64,000 nt of DNA from Cheilinus undulatus (taxonomy: Eukaryota; Chordata; Actinopteri; Labriformes; Labridae): assembly GCF_018320785.1 (NCBI RefSeq), contig NC_054865.1, forward strand, positions 13,055,579 to 13,119,578. Reading direction: 5' to 3'. The position numbers and the translations under genes were made by a program. The notes beneath the pieces were generated by a model. It ran no database searches and had not been told where the DNA came from. It saw nothing but the letters and a program-made list of their open reading frames with translations. This document shows, piece by piece, positions 44,207 to 57,000 of the stretch (its first letter is position 1; the number at the start of each line of letters is the position of its first letter).

Positions 44207-45027
44207 ACACTATATTGCCAAAAGTATTCGCTTACCTGCCTTGACTCACAAATAAGCTTAAGTGACATCCCATTCTTAATCCATAGGGTTTAATATGACG
44301 TCGGTCCACCCTTTGCAGCTATAACAGCTTCAACTCTTCTGGGAAGGCTTTCCACAAGGTTTAGGAGTGTGTTTATGAAAATTTTTGACCATTCTTCCAG
44401 AAGTGCATTTGTGAGGTCACACACTGATGTTGGACAAGAAGGCCTGGCTCTCAGTCTCTGCTCTAATTCATCCCAAAGGTGTTCTGTCGGGTTGAGGTCA
44501 GGACTCTGTGCAGGCCAGTCAAGTTCATCCACACCAAACTCTCTCATCCATGTCTTTATGGACCTTGCTTTGTGCACTGGTGCAAGGTCATGTTGGAACA
44601 GGAAGGGGCCATCCCCAAACCGTTCCCATAAAGTTGGGGACATGGAATTGTCCAAAATCTCTTGGTATGCTGAAGCATTCAGAGTTCCTTTCACTGGAAC
44701 CAAGGGGCCAAGCCCAGGTCCTGAAAAACAAGCCCACACCATAATCCCCCATCCACCAAACTTTACACTTGGCCCAATGCAGTCAGAAAAGAACCATTGT
44801 CCTGGCAACCGCCAAACCCAGACTTGTCCATCAGATTGCCAGATAAAGAAGTGCAATTTATCACTCCAGAGAACGCATCTCCACTGCTCTAGAGTCCAGT
44901 GGCGGCGTGCTTTACACCACTGCATCCAATGCTTTGCACTGCACTTGGTGATGTATGGCTTGGATGCAGCTGCTCGGCCATGGAAACCCATTCCATGAAG
45001 CTCTCTACACACTGTTCTTAAGCTAAT
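44207..45027 (-). mobile_element. Tc1 transposon, 5'-truncated copy
   Basis: The left terminus CACTATATTGCCAAAAGTATTCG follows a TA at 44205-44206. The transposase is antisense. The copy breaks off at about 45027, so the other terminal repeat and the DNA-binding domain are absent. Confidence 0.85.
44290..45012 (-). pseudogene. Truncated Tc1 transposase, catalytic part
   Basis: 240 codons open on the minus strand with no in-frame ATG at the beginning (it starts after a truncation). The frame has lost the paired-like DNA-binding domain but keeps the DDE core: WSDKLHFF (first Asp), QHDLAPVHKA (second Asp; the usual Asn after it is Leu) and NPTEHLWDEL (Glu). It ends GGPTSY then TAA. The usual Glu after the first Asp is Lys. 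The long uninterrupted frame suggests a fairly recent insertion, but it cannot encode a complete transposase. Confidence 0.85.
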
Positions 45028-45931
45028 CTATTGAGCTGTGGAAGCCCTGTGCAGACATAACTCCATATATTTTAATTTCACTCCATTTTGCCATTGTTCT
45101 GAAGAAATTTTGGTCGATCTCGGCTTAATTCTCTCCTTTTCTTCAAATAATAATGTTGGTTTTCTCATTATAATTTCTTGAGATCCCTGGAAAATGACCA
45201 ACTTTTATGCATTGTGCTTTATAATCATGTTTGTTTTGTCTTGTTTCTTTGTTCAGTCATCTTAGGTCCAAACTACAACATATTTCATTAAATATACTTG
45301 AACATAGGAGCTAGAAGCATCTCTGTGGAAAAGCATTTTCGTATATATGGGTCAAGATTTCTCACTGTGGATGTGGTAGTGGTGGGCCATGTTAACTTTG
45401 GTTGACCTACATGTGATCCAGATGGGACTGAACAGGATTAAAGCTCCTGGCAGGGAAGATAAGATGAAAACAAACTGCTGATAGTTTTTCACAAGCACAG
45501 ATGTGTTCACAGACTGCATGCTTTACTCATAAGTCAGAGTATAAATAATGAGTCCAGTGCTAATTTCAACAGAATGTGCCACACAGATATGAGCAAAATC
45601 ACCATTACATAATCATCCTCAGAATCCAGTTCAACGGAACTAACAGGGGGCTGTTACCGATGGTTTTTAACATAAATGTGAAGTATAAAGTTTAGGACTT
45701 TAAAGAGCAGGCCAGATAGTTTACAGGGCTACCAAAGACTACTGTTGTAACCACATGTATGAATGGTTAACACCATTGAAGATGTCTGGAGGCAGAATTG
45801 ATGCAGCTGTGAAACCACTGTTTACTTCCAGGATCGCTAAAGCCTGTCCTGATCAAATAAATCAGCATCAAGGTAACGTGCAGCTGACCACACTTTAAGA
45901 CTGATTTTAGGCTCGATTCGGCCCCTTAAAT
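45028..45931. other. Intergenic, nothing recognised
   Basis: No gene or named repeat up to the hAT MITE. Confidence 0.35.
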
Positions 45932-46258
45932 CAGTGGTCCCAAACCTTTTTCCCATGAGCTCCCCTTACTTGAATTGTAGAGGAGCTGAGGACCCCCAGG
46001 AAACCAAACAAACAAAAGGGGATACATTGATGTTGAAAATTAACATCAAATTTAAAAGTTTTCATTGTTTAAATCTATATAAAATAGCCCCACACAAAGG
46101 TTTTCTTATCAAGAAACCTTTGCATTACCTATTCATGTGTTTTACCATGATTTTAGTTTGTACAAGTGAATATAATTTTGGCAACCTTAAAGCAGAAATC
46201 CCCCGAAATCTCTGGTTACCCCCCAAGGAGGTCCCAGACCCCAGGTTGGGAACCAATG
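45932..46258. mobile_element. hAT MITE with CAGTGGTCCCAAACC ends
   Basis: 327 bases with termini CAGTGGTCCCAAACCTTTTT and CCAGGTTGGGAACCAATG. Flanking CCTTAAAT (45924-45931) and CTTTAAAT (46259-46266) agree at seven of eight bases, as expected for an aged hAT duplication. Internally GACCCCCAGG-like motifs recur near both ends. Non-coding. Confidence 0.8.
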
Positions 46259-46524
46259 CTTTAAATGACTATCGACAACAAGTTTCATAGCTATTTCAGA
46301 CGTGTAGGTAGGACAGCATGCAGAATTAAAAATATCACTAAAGTTATGTGCCTTCTTTATTGCTGTGGTGGTGAAAACTGTCCCATGTTGCAAGAAAGAC
46401 ATAAGATCATCTTACATATAAAGTTCACTTAGAAATTGGCCTTTAGCATTTCCACATCACCACAAGACGATTTTCCCATCACCACTGGTCCAGTGACTGT
46501 ATAAACTTTTTCTGTTTAAATCGA

Positions 46525-47555
46525 TTATAGCTTTTAGCTCAGAAATCAAAATTCCACTATCTCAAAATATTAGAATATCACAAAACAGCAGTTCAAAAAC
46601 GATTTACCTGACTCGGCAGGTGCCAAGTCCTACTGGAGAAGGAAATCAGAATCTCCATAGAGCTTCTCAGCAAATGGAAGCATGAAGGGCTCTAACATCC
46701 CCATGGTAGATGACAGGATGACTCTGAACTTGATAAGGCATGGCAACTCAAACCATCACTTCTGAAAACACTGGGCTTCCAGTACCTTGGATCTGGGCTT
46801 CTACGATCTTCACCCAGACTCTGGGACCTTAATTTGCAAATGAAATTCAAAATTTGGTTTTATCTGAATACAGGACTCTGGATCACTGAGCAAAAGTCCA
46901 GTTATTCTTCTCCTTAGTCCAAGTAAGACGCTGATGACATTTGTGGTTCAGGATTGGCTTGAAACTGAGACTACAACACTTATAACTCATTTCCTGGACT
47001 TGTCTGTGTGGTGTGTCCTGATCCACTGTCTCCAGCCTCAGTCGACTCCTCGAGAAGCAGCCCTAAGTTCTTGAATCTGCTTTGTTTGACAATCCTCTGA
47101 AGGCTGAGCTCATCCCTGATGCTTGTACACCTTTTCTTACCACACTTTTCTCTTCCAGTCAACTTTCCATGAATATGTTTTGATACAGTATCAGAGAGTA
47201 ACCTGCCCTTTCAGCAGTGACCTTCTGTGGCTTACCCTCCTCATGGAGGGTGTCAGTGAGTGTCCTCTGGGCACCAGTCAAGTCAGCCTTCTTCCCCATG
47301 ACTGTGGTTGTGTAAACTGAACTAGAGTGAGAGAATAAAGGCTCAGAAACTTTGCAAATTGGACTTTTCCACAATATTCAAATATTCAGAGAGTGGATTT
47401 TAGAATTTTGTGAGCTGTAAGCCATAATCATCAACATTAAAACAAAAAGAAGTCTTGTAATATTTCACTTTGTATGAGATGAATGTTGAATGTATAAAAA
47501 TGTAACTTTCTGAAGCAAACATGTACAGGATATTCTAATTTTTGAGATGCACCTA
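46525..47555 (-). mobile_element. Decayed Tc1-type element, longer copy of the 10021-10971 family
   Basis: Left end near 46530 with TATCTCAAAATATTAGAATATC; right end TTTTTGAGATGCACCTATA at about 47537-47555. On the minus strand the transposase starts near 47299 with MGKKADLTG and continues as fragments (LEETVDQDT-like, LNHKCHQRLTWTKEKNNWT, GPRVW) broken by many stops. The C-terminal catalytic part is largely deleted. Confidence 0.8.
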
Positions 47556-48601
47556 TATATGATAACATATTTTGAGTGAAAATTTTCCTGGTGTTGGAGG
47601 TGATGCATTACAAAGTAATGGATGCAGTATGGCATTTACCTGTTGTTGCTTTTGTAATCCTAGAAGATAGGATTTTGAAGTGGGTATACTTGATAAAAAC
47701 AGACAATATGATAATGTAGACTTAATGAGTGATAGAAAGGTTGGCTCAAGCCCTATTGTAGATTAAATTGTTCAAAGTCTGGAGGACACACAGCTCAACC
47801 GATTATGTCATTGATCTCTTATGTTACAAACGAAAATATGGATCAGTGAGCAGTCAAGGAATAAGAGCACAAAGATGACTTATTCCCAGTGGACTGCAGG
47901 ACAAAAATACTCAGAGTGAACCTCCTTTAAACTAGGTCACCAGTGTTTTTACATGGCAAAAAGGTTGTTCTCAGCTGTCTGTCATCCAGGCTCAACTCTG
48001 CACAGTGAATCCTAAAAGAGTCAGTTCAGATACACTAATGGCCATGACAAACTAGCAGAAAAAGCCAGTTATTACTTCAACACAGAGGCATTCTGTTGTT
48101 CAGACAGAATCACGGACTGCATAGAAAAGAATTGAATCAGTGACTTTACCCAACATTTACAAGAAGGAATTAACCAACTATTATCAACCATTATCAACCC
48201 CTTATTTATCCCCTATTAGCCTGACACTGACCCCTTTTTGACCACTGCAACTGACTGCTGAAATTTAAGTATAAACAGAATCACAGCATGAAACACAAAT
48301 AAGGTTGTACTAGAGCGGTCAAACAGCCAAACTGAACTGCTCCTACTGTGTGTTCAGTGAAGCAGCAGCGCCCTCTGCTGTCAGTATAGACAGCAGAGGG
48401 AGTCCAAGTTATGAGATCTCAGTTGGTGGGATTGCAGTAATGCTCTATCAATTGCCTCAATTCCCAACCTGTGCAACACCATCGTGTGTTATGAGACAGA
48501 TGCTCTTACAACCAATGTCATACACACTGGTGCATTAGTTACAGTTGTAGCTACAGGAGTAGTGCTTTATCATAGCAGGTTAATGAGATCAAATACTTTA
48601 T
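47556..48601. other. Intergenic, nothing recognised
   Basis: AGCAGCGCCCTCTGCTGTCAG near 48361 and a nearby GACAGCAGAGGGAG form a small palindrome. No gene seen. Confidence 0.35.
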
Positions 48602-49661
48602 TTAAGCCTCTTAAGACCCTGCAGGCATAAGAGGACAGAATTTTTAAAATCATTATCTAGAATTTCTATTGAAGTTTAAGTAGTTTGCTTGTTGGGAGAA
48701 TTTGCTATGAAATTTTCAGGGATATTTTCACAGGGTTTTTTTTTTTTTCTGGAAATTTGGGGAAAATGTTGGCAAATTTAAGAAATTTGCTTTGAATTGT
48801 TGAACTATTTTCAAGGATTTGGTGGTTTATTTTGATGTTTGCGAAAAATATTTTTTTTTAAGTTTTTTTTTTAATCGCATTTGAAATTTTAAAGTATTTT
48901 CATGACAATCTGGGGAATTTGTTAGTCTTCAGAAATGTGAGGGTATGTGTTATTTGAAATTTTAAATAATTTTCTTGTACATTTTAGGGGATTTGAATGG
49001 ATGTTTTGGGTAATTTTCCATCATTTTCATGGCATTTATTGGAAATTTAGGGAATTTGATAAGAAATTCTGGGGAGAATTTGCTTGAAATTGTCCAAGAA
49101 TTTACATGGAAATATTTATTGGAATATTAAGGCTTAATGATACAGTTTTAAACATTTGGGGGATTTTTTTCCTGTTATACACTGAAATGATGTAAAAGAA
49201 TTTTCACAGAAATTTCTGTGAACTTCTGTGAATTTTAGGGCATTTTTGTGGAGTTTGGAGTTGAAAACTTCTAAGAAATCCAGAAATTTTAGCAAAAATT
49301 TTATTCGGAAATTTTTAGGCATTTGAATGTAAATTTAGAAGATCTTTAATTTTTCAGAATTTGATTTGAAACTTTAAGTTATTTTTATTATGTATTTATT
49401 TATGATTGTGTTAATAATACTTATTGAAATATTTAGGCTTTATGATTACATTTCTCTGAAACATTTTGGGGATTTTTTTTTTTAATTTGCCGACACAGCC
49501 CAAGAAATCTGCTCTAAAACCGATCCAGTACTATTGGTCAAAACTAATTCCTGATAAAAGACAATGCTGAGCTTTTCTACTTATCAGGTCCTACTGATCA
49601 CAAATAAGCGGAAGAAACTAAAAATGTATTACAAACCAACGCTCAGGTCTCAGAAGGTTAA
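48602..49661. mobile_element. piggyBac-like MITE filled with a degenerate minisatellite
   Basis: TTAA at 48602-48605 and 49658-49661. The adjoining ends GCCTCTTAAGACCC and, inverted, CCTTCTGAGACCTG are related. Between about 48640 and 49480 the sequence is a degenerate array of GGGAATTTG, GAAATTTAGGG and TTTTCATGG phrases at intervals of roughly 40-60 bases. Non-coding. Confidence 0.55.
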
Positions 49662-49739
49662 AATATATTTAGATTTTGTTTTTCTTCTTTCTTACATACA
49701 CAGCAAGTCTGACTAAAATGGAATTTATGTTTTCAACAG

Positions 49740-50514
49740 AGCTACAAGGACAAAGAAACTGCCTGCCCTTAGGCTTTTATGTGGAGTTTTTTGCAAACTG
49801 AAGTGGGCTTTCATGTGTTTTCCACTGAGAAGAGGCTTCGTTCTAGCCACTGTGCCATAAAGCCCAGATCAGTGGAAGTCTGCAGCGATGACTGTTCTTC
49901 TGGAGCTTTGTTCAACCTCCACACAGGATCTCTGGAGCTCAGAGTGACCATCAGGTTCTTAGTCACCTCTCTAACCAAGTCCCATCTGCCCCAGATGCTC
50001 AGTTAGGCTGGGTGTCCAGCTCTTGGAAGAGTCCTGGTTGTGTCAAACTTCCTTCATTTGAGAATTATGGAGGCCACTGTGCTCTTGTGAACCTTCAGTG
50101 CAGCAGAAAATTTTTGTAGCCTTCTCCAGATGTGTGCCTTGTAACAATCCTGTCTCTGAGCTCTGCAGGCAGTTCCTTTGATCTCATGGCTTTGTTCTTG
50201 CTCTTGTCTGATATAATTTACCACAAGCGACTCCATTCAAAGTGTAGAAACAGCCCGGCAGAGCCAGAGAAATGGGAGGAACCTGAGGTAAATTTAGTGT
50301 TGTTGCAAAGGATCTGAATGCTTATGTGAACGTGATATTTCCATTTTCTTTTTAATATATTTGCAAAAATGTCTACAATTCTGTTTACACCTTCCTTATG
50401 TGGTACAGAGTGTAGAATAATGAGAAGAAAAGTGTTTTTTCAAGGTAGTATCAGTGTTTAACATAAGAAAATTGCTCAAATTGAATGGGGTTTGAACACT
50501 CTCTGAATGCACTG
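49740..50514 (-). mobile_element. Tc1 transposon fragment, same lineage as 37121-37810
   Basis: GAATTATGGAGGCCACTGTG, CAGCTCTTGGAAGAGTCCTGG and CTCTGCAGGCAGTTCCTTTG (antisense N-terminal transposase) match the copy at 37.5 kb. The right end TCTGAATGCACTG is followed by TA at 50515-50516. The catalytic half is missing. Confidence 0.75.
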
Positions 50515-50790
50515 TATAAAATAGCATAATGATGCGAACAATTCAGTATTGAACGTTTTGGCTATTATAACCATGCTCTACAAATACATGACGAAGTTTG
50601 CCCTTACTGCTCTATCTTTAACGTACTTGCTGAACTTTGTGCATTTTAAATAAAACTGTTTGGTATAAATGATGGGACAGGGGGGTGGGGTCTATTCTCT
50701 GTGTGCTTGACAATTAATGCATCCTTCATTTATATTTTCAGAAGTACAGTAAAAAAGACATTTTAAGTCATTTGGTCAGTTGCTTTCACA

Positions 50791-50815
50791 TTTATTAGAG
50801 TCTCATAGCTTTATT
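50791..50815 (-). promoter_or_regulatory. Candidate glo1 polyadenylation signals
   Basis: Two AATAAA hexamers on the minus strand (50815-50810 and 50796-50791), about 255-280 bases past the glo1 stop codon. A plausible 3' end; use is inferred. Confidence 0.45.
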
Positions 50816-51069
50816 TCAGCATCTCATTTTATGACACAAGCTGATGATGACAACTCAACCACTACTGAAAGTAGTTAGTATCCATAGCAACAACTCAGGT
50901 ATCTAATCTTTTTGCTCATGATCAGTCCAACAGAAGCCCGGCCCATGCCTTTGCATACAAAAGGTCATGCTCCCTCATCTCTGAGGTTGGTTAAATTTGT
51001 TTTGCTAAATCTCAACGCTCTGCTCTTCCAGTGTAGCAAACACAGCCGGCAGCATGTTGTCAAGAGTTT

Positions 51070-54000
51070 TTATGAGGTTATGGACACCATATTGTTTGGA
51101 CTCAGAATCTCAATCCAGTAACCATCAGGGTCCTGGATGAAGGCTAAGCCTTTCATTTTACCTGAGGAAAACAGAGGAAGGAAGGGTAGGGTGGAAATGA
51201 CAGAACAAAGTGAATTATTATGTAAAATACGAAAAAAAACAGTTTGCAGTTCAACCAGATTATTTAAATATATCAGATTTACAGGGACTCAGGTGAAAAA
51301 ACATGTATGAAACATCTTTGAGCCACTGAACTGACATCCCACATCTGATGAGACTCTTTAGTATGGCCAGATGATACAAAAACATTTTCACTTCTGATCC
51401 TGCTCTTAAAATACACCTACCACCCTGAAAATAATAATCAACTAGTGAGTCAGAGAGTGTATGCCAAAAACTTGATCAATTGAACCTCTCTGTGCCCCTG
51501 ACTTCTCGTCTTACCATCATCTGGCTTCTTGACAAACGTGACTCCTTGATCTTCAAACAGTTTGCATGCTGCGTAAACGTCAGGGACAGCAATTCCAATA
51601 TGCCCTGTCAAAATACAGGAGAACAAAAGAGAACATTCACTATTTATTCACTCTGCACTTAAATACATGCAGAGTTTACTTATAGTTAGCAGGTACAAAA
51701 TAATCTTAATCAATTCACAAATAATAATTGAACCCTAGAGCTTCCACAATGCCTGAACTAATGCAGATCAATAACTGAATACTACATTGTTTTTAATTTC
51801 AATGATAAAATTAAAAAATAAGTGTCAAGGCAGAGTATAAAAACAGGGAAACAAACTCACCAAAACCACGAGGATCTGAGTTTCCATTGTGATAGGACTG
51901 ACTCTCATCAGACTCAGAGCCCCAGTTACTGAAGGACAAGGAGGAGGGAGGAAAGACCGAAGAGATGAGATGAAGAGAGAAAAATAGGAAGGCATCTAAA
52001 AGTTGCAGTTCCAAGTTTCAGTGTTCTAACATTAAGTTAAATATGACGTATTTCATCCTTCTAGTCATGTAAAAAGTGGTCTGTGTCTTATACACAAGGG
52101 CCGGGGTGTCCAAACTATGGCCTGGGAGGCAAATGCAGCCCGCACCCCACTTTTGATAGGCCTACAGCAAATTTTGAACAAAATGAAATTAGAACATGAA
52201 GATTTTGCTTGACTGTATTGTACTTCTTAGTTTCAGCACAAAGCAGTGCTACAATGCTCATTCTGTAAAAAGCATTCTGACAAGAATTTATAGATGTTTT
52301 TATTTATTTATGACTACACTAGGACGACACTGTAAACGGTAAACATATTGGCAACCAAAATAATAACGTTATCTAGACATATAACGCCCTAATTAATTAC
52401 CCCACTAAATAGTAAATTTATTCATTGACGGGATAGCCCCTTGAGATCAATCATCTCGTTTTCAAAGGCGTCTCTTGGCACCAATAGTGTTCCAGGTGCG
52501 TAGCCAGATGGAAACCAGGACCAACCAGGTCCCCCTTAACCTTGCAAAGCAGATGAATCCGCCTGTTTAGCTATTTCTCTCTGGCGAATCCATCTTGCAA
52601 AGCTCCCATCTGAACCGTTTGGGCCCGGTTAGAAAGTGACAGGACCAATCAGTGAGGAGGGACAGTACTTTCGGGCATATGGCGGAGTCGAGACGTAAGC
52701 AAGCAGCAACAAGAGGCTAGTGCCATTATGGTGGAAGACATTAGCGTGGATGCTGCTAAAGAGCCAGTTTTATCAGAACTTGACGATATTTCTTCAATAA
52801 AAGAAGAACAACAGCATTGAGTTGTTTTCTCTTCAAAAAAGACAAAAGTCGTGTACTGACATGTCTACAGTCGCCATGGTTCGCATTATGCAGTTCTATA
52901 TGGAGTTTACTCCTCGGTAGCTGCACACGCGCACCTTGGTAGTGGTGATGACGTCACACGTTTTGTTGCTCTAATTGGCCCGTAAAGATGTGACAGACAT
53001 CCAATCACCCTTCGATTTTTTTTAAAGGCTCTGCCCTTTCCCAAATGCTGTATATCGAAGGTTTTCCAGATTGAGTGAAACACATCCATCTGGCATGTCA
53101 GGTTAGGTCCCTCTGATATCTGACTGGCCTCCCAAAAATCCTTAAACTGATTGGCCATTTGCCTTGTCAATTACTTACTAGTCACATGAACACATCCAGT
53201 CACTAAGAATATCTTAATCTATGTGAGACTGGTCCATAACTTTAATATCCCCCCACCATTCTTATATATTTCAATAAGTTGCCCTCGGTGGAAAAAGTTT
53301 GGACACCCCTGCGCTAGGGTAACCAAAACACCAGTAGAAAATGCTGGTGTTTTTTAAGGCACAATCATCTATCTGAAGGTACATCATGGCTTTGCACCAT
53401 TTTGACAGCAAGTGCAGCCGCCACCACCATCCACAGCATGTGACTTGATGCACCACTTTCAGCAACTTTCTTCCTATTGAGGTCATAATCATGCATGTAA
53501 AGATTTTTTTTTTAATCAATGTCAGTACATAAACAGTAAAATACACTCACTGCAAAGTTGAAATTACAACAAATTAAAAAACCTACATTTCTGCATAGAA
53601 ATTACATGTATGTACATACACAATGTGTCCCCACACAGATAATACTAGGTTCGGTCACCAAAGTATATATTTGCAGAGTACATTTCCTCTATTTTCTATT
53701 TTTTTTAAACCTTGTGTTTTAGTCACCCACTTAAGAGAAATAATCTTTTTGAGCTTTTTTATAAAATTGTCAAAACAGACTCATGCACACTCCTGTTTAC
53801 TAAATAGTGTCACCAGCCCCATATTCATATACAGTGCATTCAGAGAGAGTTTAGACCCTTCACTTTTTTCAACTTTAACCTACTGAGAGTAGATTATGAA
53901 AATTAAAATACAAAAGTTTTTTTTACTGTAGAATCAAGCTGCAGCATAACAAATCTGTTAAAAATGAAGGGGGTCTAAATATTCTCTGAATGCACTGTTT

Positions 54001-57000
54001 ATCCATGCAACTCAGTCATTTTTTAATCAGTGGTCCACAACTGGAGTGCCTCAGGACTCTCCACCACCTCCTTGATGACAAATCAGGAACCAAATTACAA
54101 AAATGTTAAAAATTTTCAACCACTAAAACTGATTAAAAATACTGTAGTTTGGGCCTTAAAGGGAATAAAACATCTGATTACACAAAAACAACAAGATAAA
54201 AGTTCTTGAGAAGTCAAAGTGTAGTTGTTATCAACCATAGACTTTTTGGCATACAGTAATTTATTTTTCATGACCCTCTGAAAACAGCCCCAAACCCATT
54301 TTTGGGTCCTGACCCTAGGGTTGAGAACCACCATTCTAAATGACTAAGTTTAGCCCAGTAATTGGCGTCTTACTGCGTCAGCTCGATGGTTGCTCTTCTA
54401 GAAAAGGTCCATGCTGTCTTTTCTTTCACGTCTGTAGGAATCTCCTTCTTGTCCTCGTATCCCAAGAAGAAGAGAGAGAAACGCATGGAAGGGAAGTCAA
54501 ACTTTTGTAGGAGCCTGAAACATTTAGCACACCAGAGTGAAAACTACACTTTAGTCAAAAGTCAAGTTCATGAATGGGGAAACAGTCCACAAACACAGAC
54601 CCACACACAGACACAGATGTTTTTTAGAGTCCATTGACCTCATGCATACTACTACTCACGTCATGCCGAGGATTCTAGTGTAAAAGTCCAAAGATTTAAC
54701 AGGATCTTTAACCCGCAACATTGTCTGCTGCATCATGAAATCCTGAAAATAGAGAACAGACCCATAAATGCACAGTCAGATAATTCAAAAGTGCTTTCAA
54801 ATCTCAAAGACAACCGGATAGTAGGTTCTTTGAATGCAGAAAAACTAAGTCATATTGTCTAAAAGCTTGAACTAAAAAAAAAGTCTTCCCAAGCACAGGA
54901 ATGGCTTATGATGTAAAAATATAATATTAATTTTTAAAACAAAGGAACACTTCGTTGATTTGTTTTGGATAAGAACTAGTGAATTTATTTGTTACATTTT
55001 TATGCTCTAAATACCTCAAACAACCATTTTGTTTGAAAACCGAAGGATCTTGTTCCTTTTTTTCAGTGTTTTTAAAAGTCCAGCTAGAGAGAATTTCTAT
55101 CTGCCACTCACATGTGAAAAAAAGGTTTCAGCCAAGGTGCACCTTTGTGTAACTGAGCTTCTTTAACAGAGCAATCATCACAACTCAGTGAGAGGGGCAC
55201 CATTCACAGTTACTACAAAATCCAGCTCTGCTGGATCCTTTCTCTAGACATCACTGCAAATATAGCGGTGCACGTGTTCAAGTTGTGAAGAAGTAGTAGC
55301 CCCTGTCCTTATTTCTTATTTTATGCATATTTGTCACACTTGAATGTTTCAGATAATCAAACAAATTCTGATATTAGACAAAGCTAACCCAAGTAAATAC
55401 AATGAAATGCACATTTGATTGTTGGTATGATGTTCTTTTATGAAATGCTGTGTTAGTTTAATACCAGATGCAACAGGATGCACACCTTCCTAAAAGTTAA
55501 AACTTTTTTGTCTCGTAAGTCCACAGAATATGTTCCCAACAATCTTGGGGATCATCAAGATGTTTTTTGGGCAAATGTGAGATGAGCCTTTGTGTTCATT
55601 TTTGTCAGCAGTGTTTTTGTCCTTGGAACTCTCCCATGGATGCCATTCTTGCCCAGTCTCTTCCCTATAGTTGAATCATGAACACTGACCTGAACTGAGG
55701 CCAGTGAGGCCTGCAGGTCTTTAGATGATGTTTTGGGTTTTTTTGTGACCTCCTGGATGAGTCATCAGTGTAATCTTGGAGTAATTTTGGTAGGCCAGCT
55801 GCTCCTGGGAAGGTTCACCGCTGTTAGAAGTTTTCTCCATTGCTGACTAATGGCTCTTAATGTAGGTTGCTGGAGTCCTAAAGCTTTAGAAATGGCTATG
55901 CAACCCTTCCCAGACTGATGTCATTTTTTTCCCTCATCTGTTCTTGAATTTAGATGGAGCCATGTTGTGTTGCTTTATGAGATCTTTGAGTCTACTTCAT
56001 TTTGTCCAACAGGTTCTATTTGAAGGATTTCTGAATCCAACAGGTCTGACAGTAATCAGGCCAGTGTGACTAGTGAATTGAACTGTCCAAAAAATGTAGT
56101 AAATCAGTTACTTTTCACATAGAGTCAGGTAGGTTTGAATGGCTTTTTTCCTTTAAAAAATAAAATCATCATTTAAAAACTGCATTTTTGTGTTTACTCT
56201 GGTTATTTTTTCTTATATTAAAATCTGTTTGATGGTTTGAAATGATTAAGTATGAGATATATCCAAAAAAGTGAGAAATCAGGAAGGGAGCAAATACGTT
56301 TTTTCACTTTTTGCACTTTAAGTTCATATTGCCAGACAGTTTTTTTGCAGAACTATTTTGCAAGCAGTACTCACAGACCAAAAGCACACTGCACAGAATT
56401 GCTGTCAGTAGATTAGTAAATAGCAAACATACTCACCAAACATATTCTTGCAAAGATTCCTACAAGAATCTTACATCCCTATGTATTGTATATTTCATTT
56501 AAAGAATATTTAAACTAATAATAAGAGAAGTAGTCCCTCTTCTTGTTGATTCTGATGCTGATATTTTGTTGAGTGAACAGTGAATGTGTTTCACAGTAGA
56601 GCATTATCGCTGTGGTGAGCCACTCTTCCCCTTTCCTGTACTCTTCCTCTAACCGTCTTTCGCAGGGTAAAAATGCATCAACATGTACACAATGTAACTC
56701 TATAATGGATCCCTCCGGAGCAAACATTTTAAAGCTGTCATTGATGAAAACCAACCATCAATGAAATCTTATTCTGAACTGTTATTACCAGTCCAGCGAC
56801 GTATCCTGCTTTGTACCAACATGTTGCCTGTGATCCAACAGTGGGTGTTGCTCTTTGTGTTGGATTGCATTCTTTCTGCCATTGATTACTCTGACTGGCT
56901 AAGTTAACAATAACCCCATTAGCTGAGATAAGCTTTGCAACAGGCTTACAGGTTGCCAGGGTGTGGGTAAAAAAAATCATTTCAGTGTTCATATCAGTCT

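Noticed and set aside
44369-44998. 209-codon plus-strand frame
   Set aside because: It is the shadow of the antisense Tc1 transposase frame.
56515-56992. Two adjacent minus-strand frames in glo1 intron 1
   Set aside because: No domain, no splice sites joining them and no match to known repeats; not supported as a nested gene.
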